Assembly: GCA_016081115.2 (NCBI GenBank)
Contig: JABTTQ020001754.1
Location: 1 to 64,000 of the forward strand
Direction of reading: 5' to 3'
Length of the DNA stretch: 64,000 bases
Source of the DNA: Rehmannia glutinosa
Lineage: Eukaryota > Streptophyta > Magnoliopsida > Lamiales > Orobanchaceae
Numbering within the stretch: the first letter of the stretch is position 1; each line of letters opens with the position of its first letter. The notes under the pieces were generated by a model, which was not told the origin of the DNA, did no database searches, and was given only the letters and a program-made list of their open reading frames with translations. The translations under genes and the position numbers were made by a program. Positions 11,640 through 23,390 of the stretch are shown here, one piece after another.

Positions 11640-12290
11640 TCTTCATAGGGAGCCATCCCGATGGAGGCCTCGATAACTATTGTTGTGTATGAAAATTCCA
11701 CTAACCTGTAAAGAACTTGTCCTAAGTACCCTTAAAATCTATTACACAAGCTCGGAGCATATCTTCAAGTGTCGAATTGTTCTCTCTCGGGATACTCCGT
11801 GATGTGGATGGAAAGTCGGTGATCGAAACTCAACCGAGAACCCATGGCTCGGTGTAGGCTTTTCCAGTAACGTTGAGGTGAACTTAGGTCTCTATTCGAC
11901 ACAATGGATAAATCTCGCATTCATGCAATCGAACTATCTCGTGATATGTACAACCTCGCATATTTCTCCATATTGTACGCCCTTTTACCGGTAAGAAATG
12001 TGCGACTTAGTGAGGCGATCAACTATAACCCAAATAGAGTTGAATCCCACCTTTGTCTTTGGTAGTCCCACAACAAAAATCCATGCCCACGCGCTCCCAC
12101 ATCCACCGAGGAATCATCAATGGTTGCAATAGACCGTATGCCTTCTCGTGTTCTCGCTTCTTAACTTGTCGACAAGTAAGACATCTCCAACATATGCTAC
12201 CACATCTTTCTTCATGCGACCCATGAGAAATGCTTAATGAGGTCGTGCTTCATTTTTTGTGCTAATCGGGTGTATGAGTAAAAGGGGCAT
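11640..12290 (-). pseudogene. Tekay integrase core remnant
   Basis: Fragments in alternating minus frames match Gypsy integrase: a zinc-finger-like stretch with cysteines near 12250-12170, then VDRLTKS-like and IHNNSY/YEALYGRKCRSP-like phrases between about 12030 and 11630 (GRKCRSP is read directly at about 11630). The family catalyses cDNA insertion with a DDE triad. The triad cannot be confirmed because of indels. Confidence 0.6.
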
Positions 12291-12599
12291 TAGGAGATTC
12301 CTTCAAAATTCTAATTTCAACTCTTGTTCGAATCGCTTTTAGTGCCCAACCGTAATGCCCCATTTACCGTTATCACATAGTCATCACGCTTTTCCTTCAA
12401 CAACCTCCTCGAACTAATCTTTACCAACTTCGATCATTCAAGCTTGTGCAACTTTTATTCTTTCCGTAATCGACTGTCAGTGTTAGCAGAGCCAAATACC
12501 TCGAATTCTCTTGAGATACAATTTCCAACTCAAAGCTTTGCATGTCTTTCAAGAAGTGGTTTTTGAATCGTCATAGAAGGCAAAATAGTCCCTCGACCC

Positions 12600-12960
12600 T
12601 TACGGCTCGTGAGATCCGCCACCACGTTAGCTTTCCTGGATGGTAATTAATAACACAATCATAGTCCTTTACTAACTCAAGCCATCTCGTTGCCTCATGT
12701 TAAGCTCCTTTGAGTGAAGAAGTATTTGAGGCTTTTATAATCGCTGCAAATCTCACATCTAGCCCGTATAAGTAATGTCGCCATATCTTTAAAGCGAAAA
12801 TCACCCGCCACGTTTAACCTAGATCAGCGAAGTTGGATAATTTTTCTCGTAATCCTTCAATTGTCTAGAAGATATGCAATTACCTTCCTTGTTGCATTAG
12901 AACACACCCTAAACCCTTCAATGAGGCGTCACTATAGATAGCGAACCCGCCAATTCCATT
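12600..12960 (-). pseudogene. Tekay RNase H remnant
   Basis: This lies between RT and integrase on the minus strand, where the Gypsy RNase H belongs. Short phrases such as SLKGLGCVLMQQGRVIAYS can be pieced together across frames at about 12920-12850. Several one-base indels are present. The assignment rests on position plus these phrases. Confidence 0.5.
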
Positions 12961-13145
12961 CCGGCAAGCAAGGACAGAGTCGTCGCCAACCTCTCTTTCA
13001 ACTCTATGAAGCTCCTTTCACACTTATCATCCCACTCGAAACTTAACATTCTTTCTCGTTACGAGTTAGTGGTGCGTAGATCTTTGCAAAACCTTCAATG
13101 AATCTTCGTAGTATCCGGCCAACCCAAGGAAACTATGAACCCTCC

Positions 13146-13680
13146 TCACGCTCGTAGGTGCTGGCCGCTGTTGTACCACCTCAACCTTACTAGTGGTCCA
13201 CGTAAATCCCATCTCGAGAAACGATGTGGCCTAAGAAAAGTGACATTGTCCAACCGTAACTCACACTTACTAAATTTCGCGAATAACTTCTTCTCCCGCA
13301 GCCTCCGCAAAACTAGACGTAAGTGTTGTTCATGCTCGCCTTTGATCGGAATAGATAAGGATATCATCAATAAAAATGATAACAAAATGATCGAGGTAAT
13401 CCGGGAGAATACTCGATTCATCGATCCATGAATGCGGCTGGGGGCATTGGTCAAACCAAATGGCATGACTAGGAATTCAGAATGACCATACCGAGAACGA
13501 AATGCGGTTTTTGAAATGTCTTCTCTCGAATGCGCAACCGATGGCAAACCAGACCTCAGACGATCTTGAGAAATATGCAAGACCCTGAAGCTGATAGAAT
13601 AACCTCAATTCTAGGAGAGGATACTTGTTCTTGATGGTCACCTTATTTAGTTCACGGTAGTCAATGCACAATCTCATCGA
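13146..13680 (-). pseudogene. Tekay reverse transcriptase remnant
   Basis: MRLCIDYRELNKVTIKNKYP at the upstream end, YGHSEFLVMPFGLTNAP in the middle, IIFIDDILIYS (about 13395-13360, containing the FIDD catalytic pair) and LVLRRLREKKLFAKFSKC downstream are all hallmarks of Ty3/Gypsy RT. They lie in two minus frames: a frameshift separates the first block from the rest, and another removes the FIDD stretch from the main frame. The enzyme copies element RNA into cDNA; this copy cannot make it intact. Confidence 0.85.
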
Positions 13681-14079
13681 TCCATCCTTCTTTTAACAAA
13701 AAGAACTGCGTGCACCCAAGGTGAGAAACTCGGCCTAATGAATCCCTTATCCTAGAAATCTTGTAGCGCTCCTTGAGTTCTTTCAATTCGCAGGGCCATC
13801 CGATATGGTGCTTGATATCGGAGTTGTCCCCTACATAACTCTATAACAAATTCCACCTTCTTCTCGCGGGAACGCCATTAATATCTTCTCGAAAAACATC
13901 TGGGGTATTCACAAACAATAGGGATTTGGTCAATCGAGGCTTTCAGAACCTCGCTTATTAAGTGCTGGCATGCTTCGCAACCTTGTTCATGAGTTTTGAG
14001 CTTTCATAGCCGTGATGATGGTGGATAGTGGGTTTGATAAAACTCCTGGAAAAACGGTTGGGAGTCCTCAAGATGATTG

Positions 14080-14360
14080 AAAATGACCATTCGAGCTCGA
14101 CAATGATCGCTTGCATGGTGCTTGGACAACTACCATTCCCAAAATGACATCAAAGTCATGAATATCCAATCCAATAAGATCAAGATAACTCCTTCCCATC
14201 AATAGTAACCGACAATTAGTGTACACAATTGGGTGGTTGAGTTCATGATATCCCCGAGGGGTTGATACGCTGAAGTGTGTGTTCGATGAAGAGGTATAAT
14301 TAGACAGTTCTTAGCTAATTTGGAGTTCACGAAGGAGTGCGAAGCCGGTAATCAATTAGA
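14080..14360 (-). pseudogene. Tekay aspartic protease / RT linker remnant
   Basis: The minus strand encodes HDFDVILGM at about 14160-14135, the conserved phrase between Gypsy protease and RT, followed by degraded sequence where WLSKHHA is expected. The protease active-site DSG is not clear. It lies between the gag zinc knuckle and RT, as expected. Confidence 0.6.
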
Positions 14361-14499
14361 CAAAAGTATATATACCACAAACATTCAAAGGTCCTATGAA
14401 AATAAATACACATTTAAAACATGCACAAATATAATGGCATGAATTCATAATGAAAGGATAAGATAGATATGTACCAGCCACCACGCTCCGCTTCAATCC

Positions 14500-15440
14500 G
14501 TTTTACCTTGTGTCATAGCAAATACCGAGCCTGGTCAAGCTTCTTCTTATCCTGGCAAAATCGCGATATGTGTCCAAAGTTTTACAATGGAAACAAGCTC
14601 CTAACCTTGCAAACATTCACCCAAATGTGTCTTCCCACACTTTGCACAAACAATACTCCGCTGTTTATTGTAAGGGGCACCTTGTGGAGTGCACTTGTTT
14701 CCTTTTCTCGACCATTGTTATTCCACATCTTTGTGGTTCCGCTTTAAAGTTTGGTCCACCTTGATGAATCCTCATCTCTTTCTCGATTAACCGCTTGAGC
14801 CCTTTCCACCAACATAGCCTTGTTGATGACTTCACGGGGACGTAATGAGCTCAAACGGTGCCACCGCAAGCTTGATCCGAGGCCGCAATCCCTCCTCAAA
14901 TCGCCGAGCCCTCTCCGCTCTCAAGAGAAACTAAGTCGAGCAAACTTGATAACCTAGCAAATTCAGCTTCATATCGAGCCTCAGACGCTTCCCTTTGCTC
15001 TAACTGTATTTAACTCCCTTTCCTTCTATTGTCGGACACTTCGGGAAAATACTTATCATTAAAGACTTCCATAAACTCTCCAAGTAAAAGGACGCGTGTC
15101 ACCCTCAATAACTGACGTTGTTCATCCTCCACTAATATGTGCATCACTCGCAGCATTTAACGCCGATAGTTAACTCGCTCCTCGCCAAATCAATCAATAA
15201 CGGAAAATATCTTTCTCATCTCCGTAAGCCACCCTTCGCCTTCAATAGATCCGTGGTTCCCGCAATGACGGGGGGATAACCTAAGAAACTGCAGCGGTTC
15301 CTTTCTCGAGCCTCGCCGTGTGGGTCGAACATTTCGACATAAGTAGCCAATGCTTGACAAGAGCCTCAACAAATGAGGGTCCTCGAGCATTGTTGTTGTT
15401 GATACCATTGCCATCATTGTGTGCAACACGAGTATCACGA
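14500..15440 (-). pseudogene. Tekay gag remnant with zinc knuckle
   Basis: Minus-strand frames give a start MSRDTRVAH (about 15440), a gag core with frameshifts, and a zinc-knuckle region: CAKCGKTHLGEC (about 14650-14620) followed by a CxxC-like phrase near 14580. The CPKCG.LH.GEC type linker is typical of Tekay/Del gag. The protein would coat the RNA genome. It is broken by several frameshifts and stops. Confidence 0.65.
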
Positions 15441-15857
15441 CTCATGATTGGCTAGTCAATATAGTTCATAAGGTTCAGAACTAATTACAACAAGAAAAAT
15501 AAATTCTATTCAAGTATTGATCCATCAAGCATAATATAATACATTATAGTATAAAACATCATCTTATAAAGCTTTTAATTCATGTTCTTTATTTGTTCTA
15601 AAATCTTAGAATAGTGTCTCTTTAACTATATATGAAATTGAATCATCACTTACTAAGAACAAGCTAACAATTAAAAATTCACACAAGTGCACACATTTCA
15701 TAGAGGCACATAAGTAGTCATAATCAAAATAAACGTAAATCTTACCATACTACGGAGGAGATGCTCAAGCGCGACTTGGAACCCATGACTTGCTGACTTT
15801 TAATTTTTTTCATAAATCTACTCGCTTTAAGTCAACATAATCGATTTTAAAAACTCC

Positions 15858-15873
15858 CTCCGATACTCACTAA
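15858..15873 (-). promoter_or_regulatory. Degenerate primer-binding site of the Tekay element
   Basis: Just inside the right LTR the minus strand reads GAGTATCGGAG, close to the initiator-tRNA-Met type site (TGGTATCAGAGC in plants). It is at the position expected for a minus-strand element whose 5' LTR is 15874-18149. The match is imperfect. Confidence 0.5.
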
Positions 15874-18149
15874 ATGTAGCGCTCTTTTCTAGCTTACTTA
15901 AATAAATTTTAATGCGGAAAATAATCAAAAATACTCTAAAGAAATCCTTAAAATACGGACCATAAAAATCCTACTTAGTTCGAAAAACCTTGCAATAGTA
16001 AATAAATACTAAAAACTATTAGTCCAAAACAATCATACGAAAAATAAAACGACGCTCACATTAAATATACTAATAAGTCAACTCGACAAAACATAAGTTC
16101 AAATCAAGGACATGGATTTTCGAGTCATCGCGCCACGCCATCTCCTTCCTCCTCATTATTTCTCGGAAACAAAAAACAACATTCGGGATGAGCTTAAAGC
16201 GAGCTCAACAAGTAATCTCATGCATGAATGCGTGCATAATGCAATGATTTTAACTTAGTTAAACCGTATTTTCTTTACTTAAAATCCTTTCGTACATACT
16301 TAAAACTTTCTTTCTTTCTTTACATAAGACGCTCCTAGTGACGCGAGCTCGCTTTGGTAAAACATCGTTCTAATCGTGGTCGCAGCTGGCCTTGTTATTT
16401 GTAACCCGACAACATTTTGCCCAAGGCACATTTCCATTCGCTTTTGCCCAAGGCCCTTTCCTTTGAACATTAACATTAGCCGCAAGCGCACATTGTCGAA
16501 CGCCGTCCCCGCGCCATTTCCCACTCACTCCAAAGATCATAGAACAATGTGTCCCCTTTTTCTTTTCAAAAACATTATATTTTATGACTTGACTTTACTT
16601 AATGTTTGGATGCTCATGAAATGCTATGAACATACGTTAATATGATGCATGAACCTAAGTGATGCAACTTCAATTGAATACGAACATAAACTTAAAGAGG
16701 ATAAGCATAATAATTAAATCACATTAATTAGCATATTAAAAGTAACCATGACATAAAACATGTAACGAGGATAAACTTACATTCAGATACTCAACAATAC
16801 CTTACATTCAATTAGTTAAGTAGAAACCTCACATTCAATTGGTTAGAAAAACCAAGTATCCAATTAGTTAGGGAAAACCCTATATCCAATTAGTTAAGGG
16901 AACACCATATATTCATTTAGTTAAGGGAAAACCCTACATTCAGTTAGTCAAGGGAAAACCCTATATTAATTTAGTCAAGGGAAAACCTTATATTCATTTA
17001 GTTAAGGAAAAATTCTACATTTAATTAGCTAAGGGATAAACCCTTGTTCAACTAATTAGGGAAAAACCCTATATTCGATTAACTAGAAATAAACTATATA
17101 TTCCATTAATTAGCTTAATTTCTGTTACTAATTAATACCTAACAAAAGTTAAGGAAAAACAAATAATAACAAGATTTTTAACTTGGAAGAAAAGAGAACA
17201 TAATATTTCATGTAACTAAAACCAAAGGAAACCAATTTTAACTTAGAAAAAACAGTAACATCTCATATGGCTAAACCAATGAAACTAACTTTTTGATATA
17301 TATATATATATATTATATATATTTGAAAGGTATTATATCTTCAGGCCTCCATAAATAATTTGAAGGAAATAGAAACTTTATCCATCAAACTAATTGATTT
17401 ACATCAGATTCCTATTAACAGTAAAGAATAATTGAACAATGTCAAATAACATGAATTAGGCAAAGCTGATTCGACACGTAGTGTTCGGCATATGGATAAT
17501 GAGTTCACACACTTTGAAAACTTAAACCTACAAAACCATATTCATGTTCGGACGAAAATACAAACCCAAAACATAAAGAAAATCACAAACAACTTTAGCA
17601 GCAAGCCTTCAGTTCTACATCCGGATAATTCGAATTCTAATTATATATCAAGTCAACGAGATTACTTACATAATCACACACACATACACACATCAATTCA
17701 ATCAATTCAGCGCAAGCCTTTCAGCTTAATATAACAATAACGGAAAACCTATATCTATATGAAAACTAAAGAGATTACTTGCCCCATTCGATTTAGGGTA
17801 GTGAAATCCTTTTCAGTCTCTTTCGAATCAACCCACTTTTTTTCTTCTCTTTTTCTTTTCTCCTCTCCGCCGATTCCCTCACTCTCTAGGCGTCTCCCAC
17901 TGTTCCCAAAGTGTGTTTACATGTCTTATATATCCGTGTTTTGACCTAATTCCAATTGGGCTAGGCTTGTGAGTACACGGGCTTATACTTACCTTACTAA
18001 CACTACGGGCTTGGTTAAAACTCTAGTCCAAATAAGAGCCCAAAGTGTTTTATAAAACCCAATTAAAATAAAGTCATTATAAAATCTAGAATAATCCAAT
18101 AAAATAATTAAATAATGTCATTAATAAATTAAATAAATTGGTCGTTACA
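15874..18149 (-). repeat. Tekay element LTR (5' LTR in element orientation)
   Basis: It starts TGTAGC and ends GTTACA in plus orientation, and is followed by the target duplication TATGG. On the minus strand it opens TGTAACGACC. It contains the tandem array at 16790-17110 and a shortened TA run. It differs from the left copy largely by one- and two-base length changes. Confidence 0.9.
16790..17110. repeat. Tandem array of ~26-30-bp units inside the right Tekay LTR
   Basis: The counterpart of 9575-9900, with the repeated core 'CAATTAGTTAAGGGAAAACC'. It shares unit order with the left array. Confidence 0.85.
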
Positions 18150-18600
18150 TATGGTATCAAAAAGAAGGTGGATTTAACCTCGACAGATACTCATCGCACT
18201 GCACTATGCTAGATGTAGAGTTGACAGAAAAGTACATTTGGTACCACAAATACCTGGAATGTGCATTAGTTTTCTTGGTTTAGCAAGAAAACAAAATTCA
18301 ATAGCTACATCCATAGTCAAGTAGAGTACATTGATGCAGTAAATCGTTGTGCCAAGTGTTATGGATGAAGCAAACAGATTGAAGGATTATGACATATAAG
18401 AAAAAGATATTCCAATTATGTGTGATAAACAAGTGCCATTGCAATTACTCATAATTCCAGACATGCACTCAAGAACCAAACACATTGATGTCGTGATATC
18501 ATTCATAAGAGATCATGCTTAAAAGAAAGACATCACATTTGATACATATCAATTTAGAAGCAATTAGTCGATATATTCACAAAGCCCTTATGTTAATCAA
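18150..18600 (+). pseudogene. SIRE-type Copia RNase H, right part of split element
   Basis: Immediately after the Tekay LTR the plus strand reads YQKEGGFNL, continuing the Copia phrase cut at 8649. Further on come KQNSIA (about 18290), QVLWMKQ (about 18355) and, across frames, TRTKHIDV- and YIHKAL-like phrases (about 18470-18590), the conserved order of Copia RNase H. Frameshifts are frequent. It is followed by a noncoding link to the env-position ORF. Confidence 0.75.
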
Positions 18601-19134
18601 GGTTTGAAAAACTTAAGAATGAGCTTCGATTGATTTGAGCTATGTTAGTATGCTCGTAAGACTCATTCTGTAGTTAAAGATGGGAGAATTGCATATCGAA
18701 GAGTTTTACTCATTCACTAAGTGAAATAGCCTTTTATTCAATCAATCGATGGAAGAGAGAAGCAGAGTCAAACCATTAATTAATGAAGATAATCAAGCAT
18801 TTATGAGCTAAGTGACAAACGAGGTCATTTGCATTTGCCGGAATGTTTTACACTTGATGTCACAAAGATTGAATCCTAGCCGCGAAAAAGCCGCGATGGT
18901 TTTGCCATATGATTGGATATAAAACTCGCCACATTTAATGCAAGTAATTAGTTCCTTTGAAAGTTTTGATCTCACGTTGATCAACTTTCAAACTTTTGGA
19001 ATTTCAAATCGTCTCCTCAAGTCACATATATAGAGAAATTTCATTTTCTCTTTGCTTTCACTCTCTAGCATTCAAAGATTTTGAGAAGCCTTTGCAACCA
19101 AACCTAGTTTTTCGCTCATATTTCGAGAAAAATT
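18600..19134 (+). other. Spacer between Copia pol and the env-position ORF
   Basis: No ORF is supported. The stretch aligns with the inverted copies at about 6340-5940 and 58.8-58.4 kb, so it is a conserved noncoding part of the SIRE-type element. 'CACATTTAATGCAAG' near 18930 and 'TATATAGAG' near 19026 recur in the homologues. Confidence 0.55.
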
Positions 19135-22100
19135 TGAAATGGCCCCAAAACAAGTCAGCTCTTGATTTTGGAAAGTCACGAGAAGATCCACACCGGTGCG
19201 CTAGCGGATTTTGAAGGTCTTGCCAAGTAGGTGGGACAAGGAATGGCCGAGAAGATTGCCCATCATCCGGAGAAAATCGTCTCAAGACTGGGCCTTAAGA
19301 GATTTCACGCCGGAGATGACTCAAACCTTCCAAGAGGAGGTTGCTATGTTCTACGTGAACGCGATCGCTCACAATGACGGGATCCATTTTTCTCGGAATG
19401 GAAAGGGAGATTGCTGGCGGCCGACTTGGAGAAACACCTACACCTTCCATCCAAATGGACTCGGTGGAACTTACCGAAAAAGAGTTCGATTTGGTGAAGG
19501 CATTGAAGGATATGCAAGCCGCAGTTAGCCGGCAAAGTGAACTACTCCCCGAAGAAAGCCATTAAAGATGACTACCAATAAGTCGGTGGGATGTGGTGGC
19601 CAAATGCTGGGATATGAGGTTTGGTCTTTCAATCGATGTCCTAAACTACAGCCGACAATGGTTGCAATCATGGAGAAGGTATAGCTTAACCGAGCGAGTT
19701 CATCTTTGAGAAGTCAGGCCAAAACATTCATAATGTGAATGTTGTTGATGGGGAGCTTATGCATTCCCCGGTTATGGCCTCGATCTTTAGGCTATTTGAT
19801 GGAGAAAAAGTGTACCTCTTCGCAGGAAAGCCTTTCCATGCTAACAAGAGGATGTTCAAGGAAAACCTCTCATTGTTCATAAGAGGCACATGCAAAGAAG
19901 ATTATCACTTCTAAGGAGAATCAATCACCACGCTTTGAGGACACATCTTCCTCCATTCCAGCCCTCCCTAAACTTTGTCATGTCACTCCCACAAAGGAGA
20001 AAGAAGAGAAGGACAACGCTTCTTCGTAAGTTTGCCTATCAAGAAGCAAAAGATCCAAATTTCACGCAGAGTCACCATCATGGCTAAAGAACTCCGAGGA
20101 GGAAGAAGTCCCTTGGAGAGGCGCTTCCAAGAAACTACTTGTAAAGAAGTTTGTCAGAAAGGTAGCAGGTCGCTGAGACACCGCAAATCAACCACAATCA
20201 AGCCACCGCCGTCCAACCCGCATCAAAGGATGGCGATGGTGAACAGTGGCACGGCCAAGAAACTTAAGATAATTCAAAGAAACGCCCCTCCCAAACCATA
20301 GCCGAGAGAGTTGATGCCAAAGAAGCTCAAAATAGCTTAGCCGACTCCGGGAAACATGATTGATACCGAGGCAAGTGATTGGGACAAAGAAGGTCGGTCA
20401 GTTGTAAGAGTCTCGTCAAAGAACCTATCATTCCCCTCAAGAGCCCAAATCACCAAAGATATCCAGATATTGAAGAACGATCGCACAATGATCGATGAGT
20501 GCCACCTAGTCCAGCTTTATGAGGCCATAAATGATCGGCGAGGAGGAATATCTCCTTGAAGTTTTGGATAATATCACCGTCCATCTTGGCCTTGATCAAA
20601 TGTTCGCACAATTGTCCTCTATGAGAAGAAGGACGCCGCAGCCGCCGCGCTCGAGAAAGCCTAAGGCACTGAACCTCGTGATATGCCCCTTCTCGTATCC
20701 AAACATTCCCGATGAGGCTCTCCGAAAGTGCCAAACAGAGGATGTTGAAATTATTGATGGAGCCGACTTTGTGGAAAAGGCTCACCAAGCAAGCGATGCA
20801 TGAGTCCTATGAGCCGCATGAGCAATCCATGCTCAGGTGTTGGAGAAACATCTCTTTCCATCTCTCCAACCCCCGAAATTCTTTTCATGGTAAGGGACCA
20901 TTGATGCAAACCACTCACCAGCCACACTGATGGACCAACTATGGAAGATGGTAATAAAGTTGGGAAATAAGTAGAAGATGGCAACCCAACCGAGCCACGC
21001 CTCATTAATGTTGTTGAAACAACTACCCAATTGGTTGAACACTCAAAGGATACATCCAGCTTCTGTCACCGACCCTATCGCAAAGCTGAATCACCGGTAA
21101 GCCACCGAGGGGGAAGTCAACACACTCAACTAGGCCGGAGAGGTCTGTATGAGACAAAGAAAATTTGGTGATAGGAGGCGATACTCCGTAGAAGAGCAAG
21201 TGGGACTAACGACGCCTTTGACGTTAAGACTGCCCCGCTTGAGAAACCAACTCGCACTGTAGCCGAAGTTATTAATGTAATCGAGGCGCCAGGACGGATC
21301 GAGGAGACTCTTGGCGCTGAGATCAAGCTAGCCTTGAAAGTGCAATCCCGCAGGTTGAGACCTCAAGGATGCAAATAAAGAAGACTTAATGCACTGAAGT
21401 AGCAAAAAGGGATTGTTCAAGGCCTTCGCAGCCAGAGATATTGTTGCCAAGGTAGCTAACGATCCAAGTTTGTGCTGGAGACTCTGTGGAACCGCACAGA
21501 TGAGAATGTGAATGTTTCGAGGCCCTTCCCAATATGCTGTAGTCCGAGTCAATTGACCTTTTTGAGATTGATGCTTGTATGACTCGATGACGAAGCCCTA
21601 GATTTCATTGACTCAAAATAAAGTCGAGTGCAAACTAGAAGAAAGGGAATTAGAGGCCGTAATGAAGGAGGCCGCATCAAAAATAGCCTTTTCAAAATTT
21701 ATTTTGTTTGATGGACCACCTCCCGCGGTGCCATCACTCACCGCGATGTTGTTAAGGCAATCGGGAGGCTCAAATACGCCAAATGGATGACAATGCCGAG
21801 CCAATGAAGCTATTAAGATACCATGAGGCTCCGGGGCCGCCAAAGAGCTTCCATAGCTACTTAATGCCAATGAAGTCAAATAGCCGAGGGCACAAAGAGC
21901 AGGCGGTAGCCGTGAACCGAGAGAAGTGCTTCCCGAAGGTGAAGTGACCTTCTAGACGCCTTTATGAAACAAATTTTCCATACATAGATGGAGTTCCCTT
22001 AGCCGATGATACCACGAAGGAAGTTGCACGCTATCATGTCGACATAAGTCCATCAAACTTCCAAGCCCTTATATGAGAGTTGTTCCTTTTGGTTATGATT

Positions 22101-23200
22101 TTGAATCCTTCTTCCCGAGGATTCATCTCTCGACGCATCTAACTTTAGAAAAGCTTGAGCTTGGATTATGTGTACCGAAATAGAGGCTCCATGAACGTAG
22201 AGATTTGCCGCTTTTCTCAACCGTGAGGATATACAATCATGATGTTATGATCTCGAGATATCAAATTTTTCAAGGAAATAAACACTTCGATATAAAGCGC
22301 AGAGTTGTATACACTCAGACGAGCAACAAACGGCAGACTCCATAACTCATCGTAAAACTTGACTCCCTTCTTCATTTAACTCCATCTCTCTCTCGGGTAA
22401 AAGGTGTTGATCCCAAAAAGGGGGAAAGTAGTAAGGGAAGAATCTATCAAGAAGACCCTCCTTGAAAATTATTTTTCAAAAGATCAAAAGGCTCATCTAC
22501 GCCATTTTCTACTCTAGTCAGCCACTCGGATCTATCACCAAAAGAAAGCTAAACTTGCCTTTTAAGAAATAAACAAACTCAAGAAGAACTTAACATAAGG
22601 CAACATACAAGGTAATTGAAAGTTTGAAAGCCCAGCGCCATGGTCCACGAATAAAATCAAAATTAATCCACTTCAAATTTTGGATCTTAGTGAAAGGTCA
22701 CTTGAAGAGTATGAAACCCCAAGTTTGAAGGATACTTTGAAGAGTTGTGAATATGGCCAAGAAACAAGCAGACTTAATCTTCAAAGAGTCAACAGACTTC
22801 GAGGGCTCGGCCAGTCTGGGCCAACAAACTCCTGTGGGAGCCGACCCCGCTAGGGGAAGAGGACGAGACGCTAGGTCCGGGTGGAAGAGGCGTGTTCTCC
22901 ACCAAGAAGACCTACAAAGGTTATGTATGTAGATCCTCGTAAAAAGGATCAATTGTACTGTATGAGCTTCAAAGAACTTGAGAATAGAGAAGCTGCTCGT
23001 CATAGTGATGAACTCGCAAGAAAATATGAAGAAGATAATGCGAGGCAGGACAGAGAGTATCAAGAAAGACTAAGGGAAGAGAAGAGGCTCAATAGAAATT
23101 ATGAAAGGAAAAACAGAAAGAAGCTAAGGAGAAGAAGAGAAAAGCCAAGCTGAGATCACCGCACGTGAGAAGAAGATGTGGAAAGAAAGAAAAAGCACCG
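19135..23200 (+). pseudogene. Env-position ORF of the SIRE-type Copia element (putative plant transposon protein)
   Basis: This lies between pol and the 3' LTR, where SIRE/Maximus elements carry an extra ORF. It begins near ATGGCCCC at 19138. Read across two frames it contains ADFEGLAK, then TFQEEVAMFYVNAIAH (about 19325-19375), which matches YLEEVALYYVNAKVH in the separate copy at 61567-61214 (minus); that motif resembles the domain called 'putative plant transposon protein'. The C-terminal part (22.95-23.15 kb) is a highly charged Glu/Arg/Lys coiled coil (ENREAARHSDELARKYEED). Many stops and frameshifts. The function of this family is unknown to me. Confidence 0.5.
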
Positions 23201-23390
23201 TAAATGATGAACTCATCTCGAAAAATTTTGTTGCATTTTACACGTTTGTAAAATACAAAAAAATATCGTAAGTACATGTAAAGTGTGAATGATATTCAAT
23301 AAAATGATACATTCTTACATTCATTCTATTTTAGCACTTTTTACGTTGTATTTTTATTTTAAGTTTTGGCATCATCAAAAAGGGAGAAAT
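23200..23390 (+). other. 3' untranslated tail and polypurine tract of the SIRE element
   Basis: AT-rich noncoding sequence ending in 'GGCATCATCAAAAAGGGAG', the polypurine tract that primes plus-strand DNA synthesis. The same tail precedes LTR copy A at 4140-4169. Confidence 0.75.

Larger units (their letters stand above)
8650..18149 (-). mobile_element. Complete Tekay-type chromovirus (Ty3/Gypsy LTR retrotransposon)
   Basis: A 9.5-kb element with two long terminal repeats (8650 to about 10953; 15874-18149) and a 5-bp target duplication TATGG. Internal domains on the minus strand run in the Gypsy order: gag with zinc knuckle (about 15440-14500), protease region (about 14350-14080), RT (about 13680-13150), RNase H (about 12950-12600), integrase (about 12280-11400), chromodomain-like end (about 11250-11060). 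Integrase before the 3' LTR, a chromodomain-like tail, long LTRs and the LTR start TGTAACGACC fit the Tekay lineage. Every ORF is frameshifted, so the copy is not autonomous as sequenced. It sits inside a plus-strand SIRE Copia element. Confidence 0.9.

Noticed and set aside
13135..13431. 98-codon plus-strand frame
   Set aside because: Antisense shadow of the Tekay reverse transcriptase on the minus strand.
22698..23063. 121-codon minus-strand frame
   Set aside because: Antisense of the charged coiled-coil tail of the SIRE env-position ORF; no similarity of its own.
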